Of a stretch of 13,560 bases of DNA, positions 1-7,746 are shown piece by piece. Both the position numbers and the translations under genes were made by a program. The first letter of the stretch is position 1. Each line of letters begins with the position of its first letter. Origin of the DNA: CAZRIE01 sp964600075. Its GTDB lineage: Bacteria; Bacteroidota; Bacteroidia; Flavobacteriales; Flavobacteriaceae. Below the pieces are notes generated by a model. The model had not been told where the DNA came from. It did no database searches and saw nothing but the letters and a program-made list of their open reading frames with translations. The stretch is from positions 1-13,560 of the forward strand of contig CAZRIE010000112.1 of assembly GCA_964600075.1 (NCBI GenBank), read 5' to 3'.

Positions 1-240
1 GAAGGGCCGCCATCGAACCTGTAATAGGGCACTTGAAAACCGACTTCAGGATGGGACAGAACTATCTCCATGGCAAACAATCACCACAGATAAACGCTTT
101 TTTGGCCGCTACCGGATGGAACTTGAAGAAAATGATGAAAAAACTAAAAGAAGAACTGAAGAAATCCCTTTGGCATTTTATCGAAAGGATATTTCTACTT
201 ATCAATAAACGTCAAATCCTTAATTGATAAGGAACGACTA
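1..240 (+). mobile_element. Right-hand end of an IS5-family insertion sequence (partial)
   Basis: This stretch holds the transposase tail and the short DNA up to the point where aminotransferase coding sequence resumes on the minus strand. A CTAG lies at 238-241. CTAG-like four-base targets are known for part of the IS5 family, so it is a candidate target duplication, but the left copy is out of view. The exact right boundary is uncertain by about 10 bases. Confidence 0.5.
3..227 (+). CDS. IS5-family transposase, C-terminal fragment (5' end outside the window)
   Basis: The frame is open from the first bases of the window and ends at a TGA at 225-227, so the gene continues off the left edge. 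The visible residues begin RAAIEPVIGHLK and continue with FRMGQNYLHG, then INAFLAATGWNLKKMM. This is the usual C-terminal block of IS5-type DDE transposases: the catalytic Glu region (AIEP.IGHLK), then a G.NYL.G motif, then an LAA..(F/W)N.K.MM helix. The first two catalytic aspartates would lie to the left and cannot be seen. The last 25 or so residues are poorly conserved in such enzymes. The right end of the element probably lies between 228 and about 241, because aminotransferase homology on the other strand begins there. Neither the terminal repeat nor a target duplication can be confirmed without the left end. Confidence 0.82.
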   Translation, partial: RAAIEPVIGHLKTDFRMGQNYLHGKQSPQINAFLAATGWNLKKMMKKLKEELKKSLWHFIERIFLLINKRQILN

Positions 241-604
241 GATATTCAGCCAATAATTCAGGACTTTCTACCAGTTTGTTTTCCTCGATGTATTCAATTT
301 CCGCTAGGCTGGCAGCAGAACAGATTGGGTTTTTCTCGTGTGTGAAATGACCAATGGATCGGTGCTGTAAGATATTGTATTTTTCCTTGGTTACGATGCC
401 CGAAAAGGGTACGAGATCCCTTCCTAGTGATTTTTCCAAAACAGGGTTTCCCGCTATACTCAAGGCATCGTAACGTTGTGATCTGTAATTATAAATAATA
501 GGTTTTTCTTTTTTTGCCCGCAGATATTTTGAACAAAGAGTACGGATATCAAAACAGACACTGCCTTTAATGCCCTCGTGGCAGCTGAAAATAGGTTCAT
601 CTTT
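232..604 (-). pseudogene. Class III (PLP-dependent) aminotransferase remnant
   Basis: The minus-strand frame is open from just after an in-frame TAG at 605-607 down to a TGA at 212-214. Its middle and end read EKSLGRDLVPFSGIVTKEKY, then IGHFTHEKNPICSAASLAEI and EYIEENKLVE. This matches the region of class III aminotransferases from the PLP-lysine loop (K-S-L-G) through the HFTH..NP.CSAA helix. Intact members are about 420-450 residues; here fewer than 100 are recognisable. The N-terminal two thirds are missing. The C-terminus is cut off next to the IS5 transposase, so insertion or IS-linked deletion probably caused that loss. About 45 residues upstream of the lysine loop (from EPIFSC to RSQRYDAL) do not look like an aminotransferase; they may come from another gene joined by deletion. 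No natural start codon is evident, so the fragment is very unlikely to be functional. Confidence 0.68.
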
Positions 605-676
605 CTATTTTAATGGTGTTATTATAAAAGGTTTCAAAAGTGACAAATAGAAGAGATTAGAGACTATCCTATATTT

Positions 677-1732
677 TTAGCCAACCTCCCATGGCACTTT
701 GACTTTTAGTTTTTGGCTCCAGATACGGATTTGTTTTGAAAGGCCTTTTTCTATCGGGATGCCCTTTTCGAGTCTGTTCTTTTCCTTTATGTAATGGTCA
801 TCTCCGGGTGCAAGCACAGATTCATTCATTTTCTTAGATTGCTGCCTCCTAGCCGATTCAACCATTGTGGCTACTGTTTTAGACAGGTCAATACCTCCAA
901 AAAAACGACTTGGGTCGAGTGCTATGACCAACGAGCCCAAGTGCCTTTTTTCTGAAAGGTCATCATACATGGCTGGTATGTTCGGTCCGAAGGGCATACC
1001 ATTCAGTGGCCCACAGAGCAAATCGATCATAAAGGCCAGAGCATATCCTTTATGTTCCGCCATAGGCCTCAGGCTTGCAACGGCATGAGGGTTTTCTGTT
1101 GGGTTCCCCTTATCGTCATATGCCAAGTCGTCGGGTATGTTACGATTTTCGTTTCTTGCATTCATCACATAATTAAAGGCCACTGCACTAGTGGCCATAT
1201 CAAGACATACCGGAGGGCCATTTTCATTTGGTGCACTTATACAAATTGGATTGGTACCCATAAATTTCTCATGGCCTCTATGAGGTGCAACAAAGGAATC
1301 TGAATGTGTAAAGACTATTCCGATAAGTCCCGCTTCTGCGATTATGCGCCCATAAATTCCTATTGCCCCGCAATGCGAAGATTCACGAACCCCGACAACA
1401 CCGATTCCGTTCTTCTTCGCCAACGCGATTGCCTCATTGGTTGCACTGCCCATTACCACAATACCTAGCCCATCGTCTCCATTGAGGTTCGCAGTGCACG
1501 GGCCTGTAATCTCAACATCCATACTTGGTTTTGGATTTAATGACCCTGCCTCGATACGATTTAAATAATGGGGAAGGCGCGCAATACCGTGTGAATCGAT
1601 TCCCCATAAGCTTGTTTGAACCAGATTTTTACTCACAAAATCAGCATCTTCTTGGGATAACCCTTGCGCAATCAGGCAATTTTTACCCCATTCACGAAGG
1701 GATTTGGAATCAGCATGTTTTAAGTCGTTCAT
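677..1732 (-). CDS. Ldh-family NAD(P)-dependent oxidoreductase (malate/L-lactate/2,3-diketogulonate dehydrogenase type)
   Basis: The 351-residue protein has the family's normal length and no signal peptide, so it is cytoplasmic. It shows the landmarks of the YlbC/YiaK/MDH type-2 family, which has its own non-Rossmann NAD(P) fold: DSHG at residues 46-49 with the catalytic His48, ESSHCGAIGIYG at about 117-128, MGTNPICISAP at about 158-168, CLDMATSAVA at about 176-185, and EHKGYALAFMIDLL at about 226-239. The family reduces 2-keto acids to 2-hydroxy acids (L-lactate, malate, ureidoglycolate, 2,3-diketo-L-gulonate), and the exact substrate cannot be read from sequence. The start chosen is the ATG at 1730-1732 (MNDLKHAD...). 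An in-frame upstream start at 1807 would add 25 residues unlike the family. In E. coli yiaK sits beside yiaL, and a YiaL-family remnant lies at the far end of this window, which makes a sugar-acid role plausible. Confidence 0.85.
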   Translation of the reverse strand: MNDLKHADSKSLREWGKNCLIAQGLSQEDADFVSKNLVQTSLWGIDSHGIARLPHYLNRIEAGSLNPKPSMDVEITGPCTANLNGDDGLGIVVMGSATNEAIALAKKNGIGVVGVRESSHCGAIGIYGRIIAEAGLIGIVFTHSDSFVAPHRGHEKFMGTNPICISAPNENGPPVCLDMATSAVAFNYVMNARNENRNIPDDLAYDDKGNPTENPHAVASLRPMAEHKGYALAFMIDLLCGPLNGMPFGPNIPAMYDDLSEKRHLGSLVIALDPSRFFGGIDLSKTVATMVESARRQQSKKMNESVLAPGDDHYIKEKNRLEKGIPIEKGLSKQIRIWSQKLKVKVPWEVG

Positions 1733-2106
1733 AGCTCTATATTTTCTTAATAATTCAAAAGACCAGCATATTCGTTGCTCCAATTGACACCAAAAAACTC
1801 TTGACACGCGTATTCGGAATTATCATGGATTTTGTTATCAGTACCCTCCTCGTATTGATTATAATATATAGTCACTCTTCCCAATATTTGGCTCCCGGCA
1901 ACGACCCGTCCATGCTAAAACCTCCATCTATGGTCATATATCTTAATAAAAACAAACATGAAGAAGTAAGATTAATTATCAATTAAAAAAGCCTTAATAA
2001 AGTCTCAATACGTCATTTTGAATAAAAGAACATGCGCTACGTTGACTCAATATCTTGGTTTTTGGAATCCGCTCGTTCAACTTCTCAAAAAAAAGGTTTG
2101 GTCATT
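1733..2106. other. Intergenic region with a possible short coding remnant
   Basis: No convincing complete gene lies here. On the minus strand one frame is open from about 1914 to a TAA at 1747-1749, 14 bases upstream of the Ldh-family start. It reads in part GRVVAGSQILGRVTIYYN, then EYACQEFFGVNWSNEYAGLL. The composition is protein-like, but I do not recognise a family. It may be the last 50-odd codons of a deleted gene that once preceded the oxidoreductase. A plus-strand frame over 1801-1986 is low-complexity and looks non-coding. I see no clear terminator for either flanking gene and no good Bacteroidota promoter match. Confidence 0.3.
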
Positions 2107-3918
2107 TCAGTCAATTTTTTCGATTTCTACCCAAAAAGGAAATATCCTTTTGCCATCGACCTGGTAAAAAGGTATTAATTCTCCCTCTATTTCAGGAAGG
2201 GAAACGTTATTCATTTCAATCATATCCGTATGCGTACTCGTATTCTTTTTCTGGTTGATGATGCCTTTTGTTTCCAAATACATTTTGCCGCCTTTTTCTA
2301 TAGGCCTAATAAACTTAAAGCTGAAATTGTACATCCCTTTTTCAATATTCACGTTCCACTTACCATAAATCTTCTCCTGATCCCACATGCCACGTTGACC
2401 ATCGGCATCATTTCTGTTCAATAGTATTGGGTTTTCGTTTTCGCTTCCCACCATAATTTTTGGTGGATTAAGTAGATTCTCAGAGGTAATCAATTCTTGA
2501 TAACTATTATCAAGTTCTTTCTTTAGACGAAGTGCAACAGCCCTGTTATGCAATAGTTTATTATTTTGTTCGAAAGGGTCGTCGACAACATTGAACAATT
2601 CAAAATCTTCAATTTTGCCATCATAGTCCGTCATAGCTACCAGTTTATAGTTTCCCTGTTGTATGGCCATATTATTGTAAAGTTCAGGATAACGTCTGGT
2701 CCAATAAAAAAACAAAGATCTATTTTCCCAACTTACCTTTTGCCCCTTGAGAAGCGGGAGAAGACTTTTACCGTCGATTTTTCTTTCTTTCGGAAGCTCG
2801 ACCTTACATATTTCGGCTAGCGTAGGGAGGATATCTATGTGTGCCGAGGTCGTTTCGATATCCTTGTTCTTTTTTAATTCAGCAGGATATTTGATATAAA
2901 AAGGCACCCGAACTCCACCGCGATACACACTGGATTTTCGGCCCCGAAGCCCTGCGATATAGCGCACCTGCTGGGGGCCATTGTCCGTCATGAAAATAAC
3001 AAGCGTATTCTCCTCGATTTTTAACGCTTTCAATTTCTTAAAGAGCTTACTCAGGTTGTCATCGATATTGGTAACCATGCCATATACTTTACGGGCATCT
3101 TCCTTATCCTTTTCGGTCATTTCAACAAAGGGACGGTCATCATTTTCAAACCCGGATGATGGGTCTATATCCTTATAAATGTTATAGTATTTTTCAGGTA
3201 CTTGTAAAGGGGTATGCGGAGCATTAAAAGAAAGATAACAGAAAAACGGGCCTTCTTTATTCTCTTCAATGAAGTCAATGGCATTATCGGCAAAGATGTC
3301 AGAACAATAGCCCTCATAGGCTTCCTGTTTGTTGTTATGCCAAAGTACTGGGTCAAAGTAACTGCTATCACCTTTGAAATAATTAGTTACATCGCCAACT
3401 TGTCCCATTCCCCCTGATAAATGAATCAATGATTCATCAAAACCTTGATCACTAGGTCTTGAAGGGTAGTTATCTCCTAAATGCCATTTGCCAAAAATAC
3501 CGGTTTTGTAATCGGCTTGTTGCAACATTTCAGCAATGGTAACCTCATTGGACGCCATTATTGCCCCTCCATTATACGTATCTCGAATACCAGTGCGCAA
3601 AGAATATCTACCGGTCATCAAACTTGACCGGGTCGGGGCGCATACAGGGGAAACATAAAAATTATTGAGGCGGATACTTTTCTTGGCAAAGTCATCGATG
3701 GCTGGTGTCTTTACGTGAGGATTGCCCGTAATGCCCAAATCACCATAACCTTGGTCATCAGTAATAATAATGATGACGTTGGGCCTTGGATTATCCTGCC
3801 CTATTACAGGTAAAAGGAATAGTATAAAAATAGAGAAACAAATCGCGGTCTTTGTAAAATTCAAGCTTCTGAAATCTATTGTAATAGGAGTGCTTACTTT
3901 TGTTTTTTTTATTATCAT
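2107..3918 (-). CDS. Secreted formylglycine-dependent sulfatase (S1 family arylsulfatase type)
   Basis: The 603-residue protein hydrolyses sulfate esters, probably from a glycan, outside the cytoplasm. Residues 23-40 form a hydrophobic Sec signal segment ending near GQD. The sulfatase core then follows in order: NVIIIITDDQGYGD (48-60, metal-binding Asp54 and Asp55), PVCAPTRSSLMTGR (91-104, with Cys93 of C-x-P-x-R as the residue converted to formylglycine), GKWHLGD (143-149), NAPHTP (232-237), and FMTDNGP then GLRGRKSSVYRGGVRVPF (309-340). Maturation requires a formylglycine-generating enzyme or an anaerobic sulfatase-maturing enzyme elsewhere in the genome. The chain has a C-terminal extension from about residue 480 (LNPPKIMV onward) that resembles a beta-rich accessory module. 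A decayed second sulfatase lies 74 bases upstream. The sugar substrate cannot be assigned from sequence; all key residues are present. Confidence 0.93.
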   Translation of the reverse strand: MIIKKTKVSTPITIDFRSLNFTKTAICFSIFILFLLPVIGQDNPRPNVIIIITDDQGYGDLGITGNPHVKTPAIDDFAKKSIRLNNFYVSPVCAPTRSSLMTGRYSLRTGIRDTYNGGAIMASNEVTIAEMLQQADYKTGIFGKWHLGDNYPSRPSDQGFDESLIHLSGGMGQVGDVTNYFKGDSSYFDPVLWHNNKQEAYEGYCSDIFADNAIDFIEENKEGPFFCYLSFNAPHTPLQVPEKYYNIYKDIDPSSGFENDDRPFVEMTEKDKEDARKVYGMVTNIDDNLSKLFKKLKALKIEENTLVIFMTDNGPQQVRYIAGLRGRKSSVYRGGVRVPFYIKYPAELKKNKDIETTSAHIDILPTLAEICKVELPKERKIDGKSLLPLLKGQKVSWENRSLFFYWTRRYPELYNNMAIQQGNYKLVAMTDYDGKIEDFELFNVVDDPFEQNNKLLHNRAVALRLKKELDNSYQELITSENLLNPPKIMVGSENENPILLNRNDADGQRGMWDQEKIYGKWNVNIEKGMYNFSFKFIRPIEKGGKMYLETKGIINQKKNTSTHTDMIEMNNVSLPEIEGELIPFYQVDGKRIFPFWVEIEKID

Positions 3919-3992
3919 AGTTGTAAGAATGACTTAAATATTACTCCAATACGACCAATGCACCATAAGGCCTTTGTGGAAATGTTATTAAT

Positions 3993-4506
3993 TTAATTAG
4001 CTAACAGATTTTTCAACTTAGTTACTTTGGCAGGGTTTTCCTCAATAACATTTTTGGCCTCCCTAGAATCATCTTTCAAATTAAAAAGCTGGTTTTTTCA
4101 AAATATAAAGGGTTTAGCGGTGCTGCATGATAACCAATATGACTATTTCCGGTAGAGTATGGAAGTTTATGGGTGTGCCATTCCATCCCTGGAAAACCGT
4201 TCCTTTATCGATTTTATTTTGTGCTTATTCATAGTATCTGACCGTGATGTATTTCCAGTATTTCGTGGTTACACCAACGGCATATCCCAATTCAAAAAAT
4301 AGATAATCATGTACGGGTTTTTGTCTCCCTCTTAGTACTTTCCGAAAACTAACGCCGTCCATTTTTGACGGGGCTTTTTTTAGATCCATCTCGGCCATTT
4401 CAAGAAAGGTTGGCGCATAATTTATGTTTTGAACCAGTTCATTATATTCTGATTTTTCTTTGATACCATTAGGCCAATGCATCATCAAAGGAACTCTCTC
4501 TACACT
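3993..4506 (-). pseudogene. Second sulfatase, C-terminal remnant with a stop codon and two frameshifts
   Basis: On the minus strand, sulfatase C-terminal sequence starts at about 4506 with SVERVPLMMHWPNGI, which corresponds to the 'RVP..(I/M)HWP' strand. It runs in one frame through NYAPTFLEMA, MDGVSFRKVL, HDYLFFELGYA and WKYITVRYYE to a TAA at 4225-4227. Past that stop the homology continues: KIDKGTVF, then after a one-base shift PGMEWHTHKLPYSTG and HIGYHAAPLNPLYFEK, then after a second shift NQLFNLKDDSREAKNVIEEN, ending at a TAA at 3993-3995. The N-terminal part with the formylglycine motif and metal sites is absent; homology stops at about 4510. The remains therefore cannot encode an active sulfatase. 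The sequence differs from the intact neighbour, so this was probably a distinct enzyme and not a recent tandem copy. Confidence 0.88.
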
Positions 4507-4618
4507 TTCGTGGATTCAAGGTCTATTTTAAAAGTTTAAGTGAACTGGAATTTTATGTTGCTTATGCCAACTCAACATTTTATGTGTTTAATCGCTATAA
4601 AAAAAAGCCTGTTAGTTT

Positions 4619-5593
4619 CTAAAGTTTGTAAAAGTCGTATTTGATTGTCCAATTTGCCGTAGCTCCTGGTTCAATGTTGAGGTCGATATAGGGCTCAGGG
4701 CAAACCGTTTTCTGTGCTGACCAAAAGACTAAGCGAGACATGGGTCTGTCACATGTGATTTTTACACCTGCCCCCGAACGTCTATTCTCTATCCAGATTT
4801 CATATCCATCATTATTGTTGTCGAACCCTGTAATTTCTCCTATAAAGACATGGTCGTCTTCGCCTAGTTTTTTAGTGAAAATAATTTCGTCATCCTCTAT
4901 TTTTGCAAATTTCCCAACTCCAATTATCTTTCCTTTGCCAGAAATTTTAAACGGAAACCGAACTGCATAACCAGGACCAATATTTAGGCTATCGATAAAG
5001 AAAAAATTATGGTTATACACCTCTGTTTCAATCAGATTATCCCCATTGTTGGTAAGGCGATGTGTTATTGCCATTTCGGGTTTATCGGGTGATAAACAAA
5101 TCGTTTTTTGGTACTCGTAAGAATATGTATGGTCATTTAGTATGTGTTTGAAAGAGATCTGGTTCGTAAGATTCTCTATTTTCCATTCACCTGCGTCTTG
5201 AATTTCATAAGTCTTGAATTTAGAATACTTTGGTTCTTCTGGTTTCCGAAGTGTGCCAACACCGATTTTGAGAAAACTGTCTCCAATTTTCGTTTTACCA
5301 TACCCAACGGGTTCAAACTCTTCCACCGGGCCCATGACAGATTCGTGAACTTTTGGGTCGTAATTCTTGAACCATTTTCCGAAATAAGAATGTCCGTCGT
5401 GCTCAAGCATAGGCATCACTCCAGACCAATCGAAACGGGTACCGCGATAGTATCCCTTATGTTCGTCAGGTAAGTAAATTGTTGCTCTGATTACACCATT
5501 TGAGATTTGAGCTTGAGGAATTTCTTGACTGATACTTTTGCTTAAGAAAAACAGATAAAATATGGAAGTTAACCAATTTTTTAAATTCTTCAT
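4619..5593 (-). CDS. Secreted galactose-mutarotase-like protein of unknown function
   Basis: The 324-residue protein has a Sec signal peptide (residues 1-22, ending near SKSISQ). I recognise no characterised enzyme, but several features point to the aldose-1-epimerase (galactose mutarotase-like) beta-sandwich fold. These are MAITHRLTNNGDNLIETEVYNHNFF at about 174-198, with His178 and His195 where mutarotases have their two active-site histidines, and a late KTVCPEPYIDLNIEPGA stretch at about 295-311. There Glu300 would match the catalytic base, and the I.PG. turn matches the usual mutarotase C-terminus. The N-terminal block LPDEHKGYYRGTRFDWSGV (41-59) is very distinctive and probably defines its own subfamily. 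It may bind or epimerise a sugar released from a glycan in the periplasm, or act as a lyase-type enzyme on this fold. It lies between a sulfatase remnant and the ManD-like gene, consistent with carbohydrate processing. The fold is a moderately supported inference; the reaction is unknown. Confidence 0.72.
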   Translation of the reverse strand: MKNLKNWLTSIFYLFFLSKSISQEIPQAQISNGVIRATIYLPDEHKGYYRGTRFDWSGVMPMLEHDGHSYFGKWFKNYDPKVHESVMGPVEEFEPVGYGKTKIGDSFLKIGVGTLRKPEEPKYSKFKTYEIQDAGEWKIENLTNQISFKHILNDHTYSYEYQKTICLSPDKPEMAITHRLTNNGDNLIETEVYNHNFFFIDSLNIGPGYAVRFPFKISGKGKIIGVGKFAKIEDDEIIFTKKLGEDDHVFIGEITGFDNNNDGYEIWIENRRSGAGVKITCDRPMSRLVFWSAQKTVCPEPYIDLNIEPGATANWTIKYDFYKL

Positions 5594-5844
5594 CTCAGTA
5601 TTTTTAAACTTATGTTATTCGGGAAATGAAATTGCAATATAAGGGGCTAATTCCAGATTTCCTCATGCTAGAACACAAGATAAGGGTATTCTCGAATATA
5701 ACCTTAGGGCTAAAAGAAGCTCTGCATAATTTTTATATGCCTTCATCCTGATTCGCCGAAAGCCGCATGTCAATTCGAAAATTCACTTTCTCAGTTTTCT
5801 TTGAAAAATCCATTTTATATATGCGGTAATAGCTATTGATCATA

Positions 5845-7224
5845 CTACGGTCGAATCGGTGTGCCATCTTCTCCACGAAGTTGGGTCCAATTGTAATTGT
5901 AGACTACGGGAGGATATTTTTTAGCCAACTTTTCGTTGAGGTCAATGCCTAATCCCGGTTTTTCACTTACAGACATATAACCATTCTTTACAGTAGGCAT
6001 TCCAGGAAATACTTCGAGCACTTTATCCTCTGGAGTTCTGATAACTCTAGCAGCTTCTTGAATACCAAAATTCCAAATGGCATAATCGATATGTGCATTG
6101 GCAGCATGCCCAACAGGCGAAGTATCGCCCGGACCATGCCATGCTGTTCTTACATTGAACCATTCCCCTAATCTTGCCACTTTCATAGCCGGGGTGATTC
6201 CCCCGATTTGTGAAATATGTATTCTTATATAATCGTAGTGTCTGTTTTTCATGGGTTCGAGCCACTCATGGGGGTTATTCAATAATTCGCCCATAGCAAT
6301 GGGCACACTTGTATTTTCCCTTAACATATCGAACCAGCCATTGTTCTCAGGCGAAAACGGGTCTTCTATAAAAAACGGCCTATATTCCTCAACCTTTTTT
6401 ATCATATCGATGGCATCCATGGGCTGAAGGCGTTCGTGCATATCATGAAGTAACTCTATATCATCACCAAATTTTTCACGAACCTTTTTGAACATTTCAA
6501 CTGTTCCCCGTTTGTATGCCTGCGGATCAATGGTCTGGTCACCTTGACTTCCGAACCCCGCTCTTTTCCAATCGGGATCGGTCGCCAAATGTGTAGATCC
6601 ATAGCCGCCCAATTGAATCCGGATATTTCTAAACCCTTCCTCCTTGTACTTGGCTACGCTATCAATAACCGCACTTATCGATTCACCAGAGGCATGGGTA
6701 TAGGTGTCAATAGCAAATCGAACTTTTCCACCCAAAAGATCATAAACTGGCATTCCCGCCATCTTGCCTTTGATATCCCAGAGCGCCTGATCAAGTCCAC
6801 TTAGGGCATTGTTCAAAACAGGTCCGTTTCGCCAATATGAACTCTGATAGGCAGTTTGCCAAATATCTTCAATATTGGAAACGTTTTTGCCCTTGCAAAA
6901 AGGATCAAGGTATTCTTCAATAGCTGAAACCACGGTTTTGGCCCTTTGGGTAAATGTTGCGCAGCCCAGTCCGTAGAGACCGTCTTGATCGGTTTCTACT
7001 TTTACAATAACCAGATTAATACCGTAAGGTGCGGTAATAATAGCCCGCACTTTGGTGATTTTGACTTGCAACCCTATTGCGTAAGACGGAGTGAGAGCAT
7101 GTGATTCGAGGGTAGATGCTCGGGCATCAGAACTTCCAAAAAAACCTAAAATTCCTGCTGTGGAACCTAGGCCTAGTGTCTTAAGTGCGTTTCTGCGGTT
7201 TACTTGATTTTCTAAATTTTCCAT
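5845..7224 (-). CDS. Tat-exported enolase-superfamily dehydratase, mannonate dehydratase (ManD/RspA)-like
   Basis: The 459-residue protein belongs to the mandelate racemase/enolase superfamily, which abstracts the proton alpha to a carboxylate on sugar acids using Mg2+. The ManD subgroup dehydrates D-mannonate or D-gluconate to 2-keto-3-deoxygluconate. The capping domain spans about 52-170 and the barrel about 171-420. Visible ligands are Asp261 in LHDMHERL with His263, Glu287 in FIEDP, and Glu313 in MGELL. His363 in TAWHGPGDTSP matches the catalytic His of ManD. GFRNIRIQLGGYG (197-209) resembles the ManD segment carrying the catalytic Arg, and LGIDLNEKLAKKYP near the end is typical of ManD/RspA. 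The leader NRRNALKTLG, then a hydrophobic stretch to ARAS (about 9-37), looks like a twin-arginine signal. That is unusual, since ManD enzymes are normally cytoplasmic. About 60 extra residues account for the length over the usual 400. Substrate is uncertain. Confidence 0.86.
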   Translation of the reverse strand: MENLENQVNRRNALKTLGLGSTAGILGFFGSSDARASTLESHALTPSYAIGLQVKITKVRAIITAPYGINLVIVKVETDQDGLYGLGCATFTQRAKTVVSAIEEYLDPFCKGKNVSNIEDIWQTAYQSSYWRNGPVLNNALSGLDQALWDIKGKMAGMPVYDLLGGKVRFAIDTYTHASGESISAVIDSVAKYKEEGFRNIRIQLGGYGSTHLATDPDWKRAGFGSQGDQTIDPQAYKRGTVEMFKKVREKFGDDIELLHDMHERLQPMDAIDMIKKVEEYRPFFIEDPFSPENNGWFDMLRENTSVPIAMGELLNNPHEWLEPMKNRHYDYIRIHISQIGGITPAMKVARLGEWFNVRTAWHGPGDTSPVGHAANAHIDYAIWNFGIQEAARVIRTPEDKVLEVFPGMPTVKNGYMSVSEKPGLGIDLNEKLAKKYPPVVYNYNWTQLRGEDGTPIRP

Positions 7225-7246
7225 AATTAGTATTTAAGTTGTTATT

Positions 7247-7256
7247 CTACATGTAG
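7247..7256. promoter_or_regulatory. CTACATGTAG palindrome upstream of the ManD-like gene
   Basis: A perfect 10-base palindrome lies 23 bases upstream of the ManD-like start codon. It shares the ACATGT core with a second palindrome at 7747-7758. It could be an operator half-site pair for a repressor, but chance palindromes of this length are common, so the call is tentative. Confidence 0.2.
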
Positions 7257-7641
7257 GCTAATTCTCTATTTTGAGTAATTTCTTCGCAACTGAATCGTTT
7301 CAAGCGGTTAATCAGTTCTATCTAGAAGACAGTTTTCCATATACAAAAATCCATTTCCGTTTTCATAAAAGTCAAATAGGCGTACTCTGAACTACATACA
7401 ATTAATTAGCCGCTGACATTAAAAGAGGTGTTGACCAACATACTGCATCCCGTTATTTTTTTTATAATCCGAAATAAGTTATCAGAATCTAGAATTGGCA
7501 CCTTGACTTACCGTTTGAATACAAGACAAGCAATCTAAATGCGTTATTACCGCAATTTTGATTTTTTTAAGCCCTTGGAAATAAAAAGAAATTTTTGAAA
7601 CAAAAAATTTGGTGTTTTACCCTACCCAGAATGGCGGTCCT

Positions 7642-7717
7642 TACCTCTGCCAAGTAGAGGTGAATTTGAAACTCCGACCCAAAGGCGGTAATCTTGAGAT
7701 TCAAATCCCTTTTTTTA
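7642..7717 (+). ncRNA. Candidate structured RNA: two stem-loops followed by a T-run
   Basis: A perfect 6-bp stem, ACCTCT (7643-7648) with AGAGGT (7656-7661), closes a 7-base loop. Immediately after it, ATTTGAAACTC (7664-7674) pairs with GAGATTCAAAT (7696-7706), giving 10 bp with one A-A mismatch and enclosing 21 bases that include a GGCGGT. The second stem is followed on the plus strand by CCC and seven T's, as at the 3' end of a small RNA. The stems are nearly symmetric, so the minus strand could fold as well. Both flanking genes are on the minus strand. No known riboswitch or tRNA consensus fits. Low confidence. Confidence 0.25.
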
Positions 7718-7746
7718 TTTAAATTAATAACCTAAAAAAAGCCTTT

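Noticed and set aside
1733..1807. Longer N-terminus for the Ldh-family protein
   Set aside because: The 25 extra residues are Cys/Trp/Arg-rich and unlike the family, whose N-terminus matches the internal Met (MNDLKHAD).
1801..1986. 61-codon plus-strand frame
   Set aside because: It begins at TTG, is low-complexity hydrophobic then Lys/Asn-rich, and has no ribosome-binding context.
5144..5473. 109-codon plus-strand frame
   Set aside because: It is antisense to the well-supported mutarotase-like gene and its translation resembles no protein family.
7640..7712. tRNA-like look (AGAGGT stem and a TTCAAAT stretch)
   Set aside because: The 7-base loop lacks the invariant T33, no acceptor stem pairs across the segment, and there is no D-arm.
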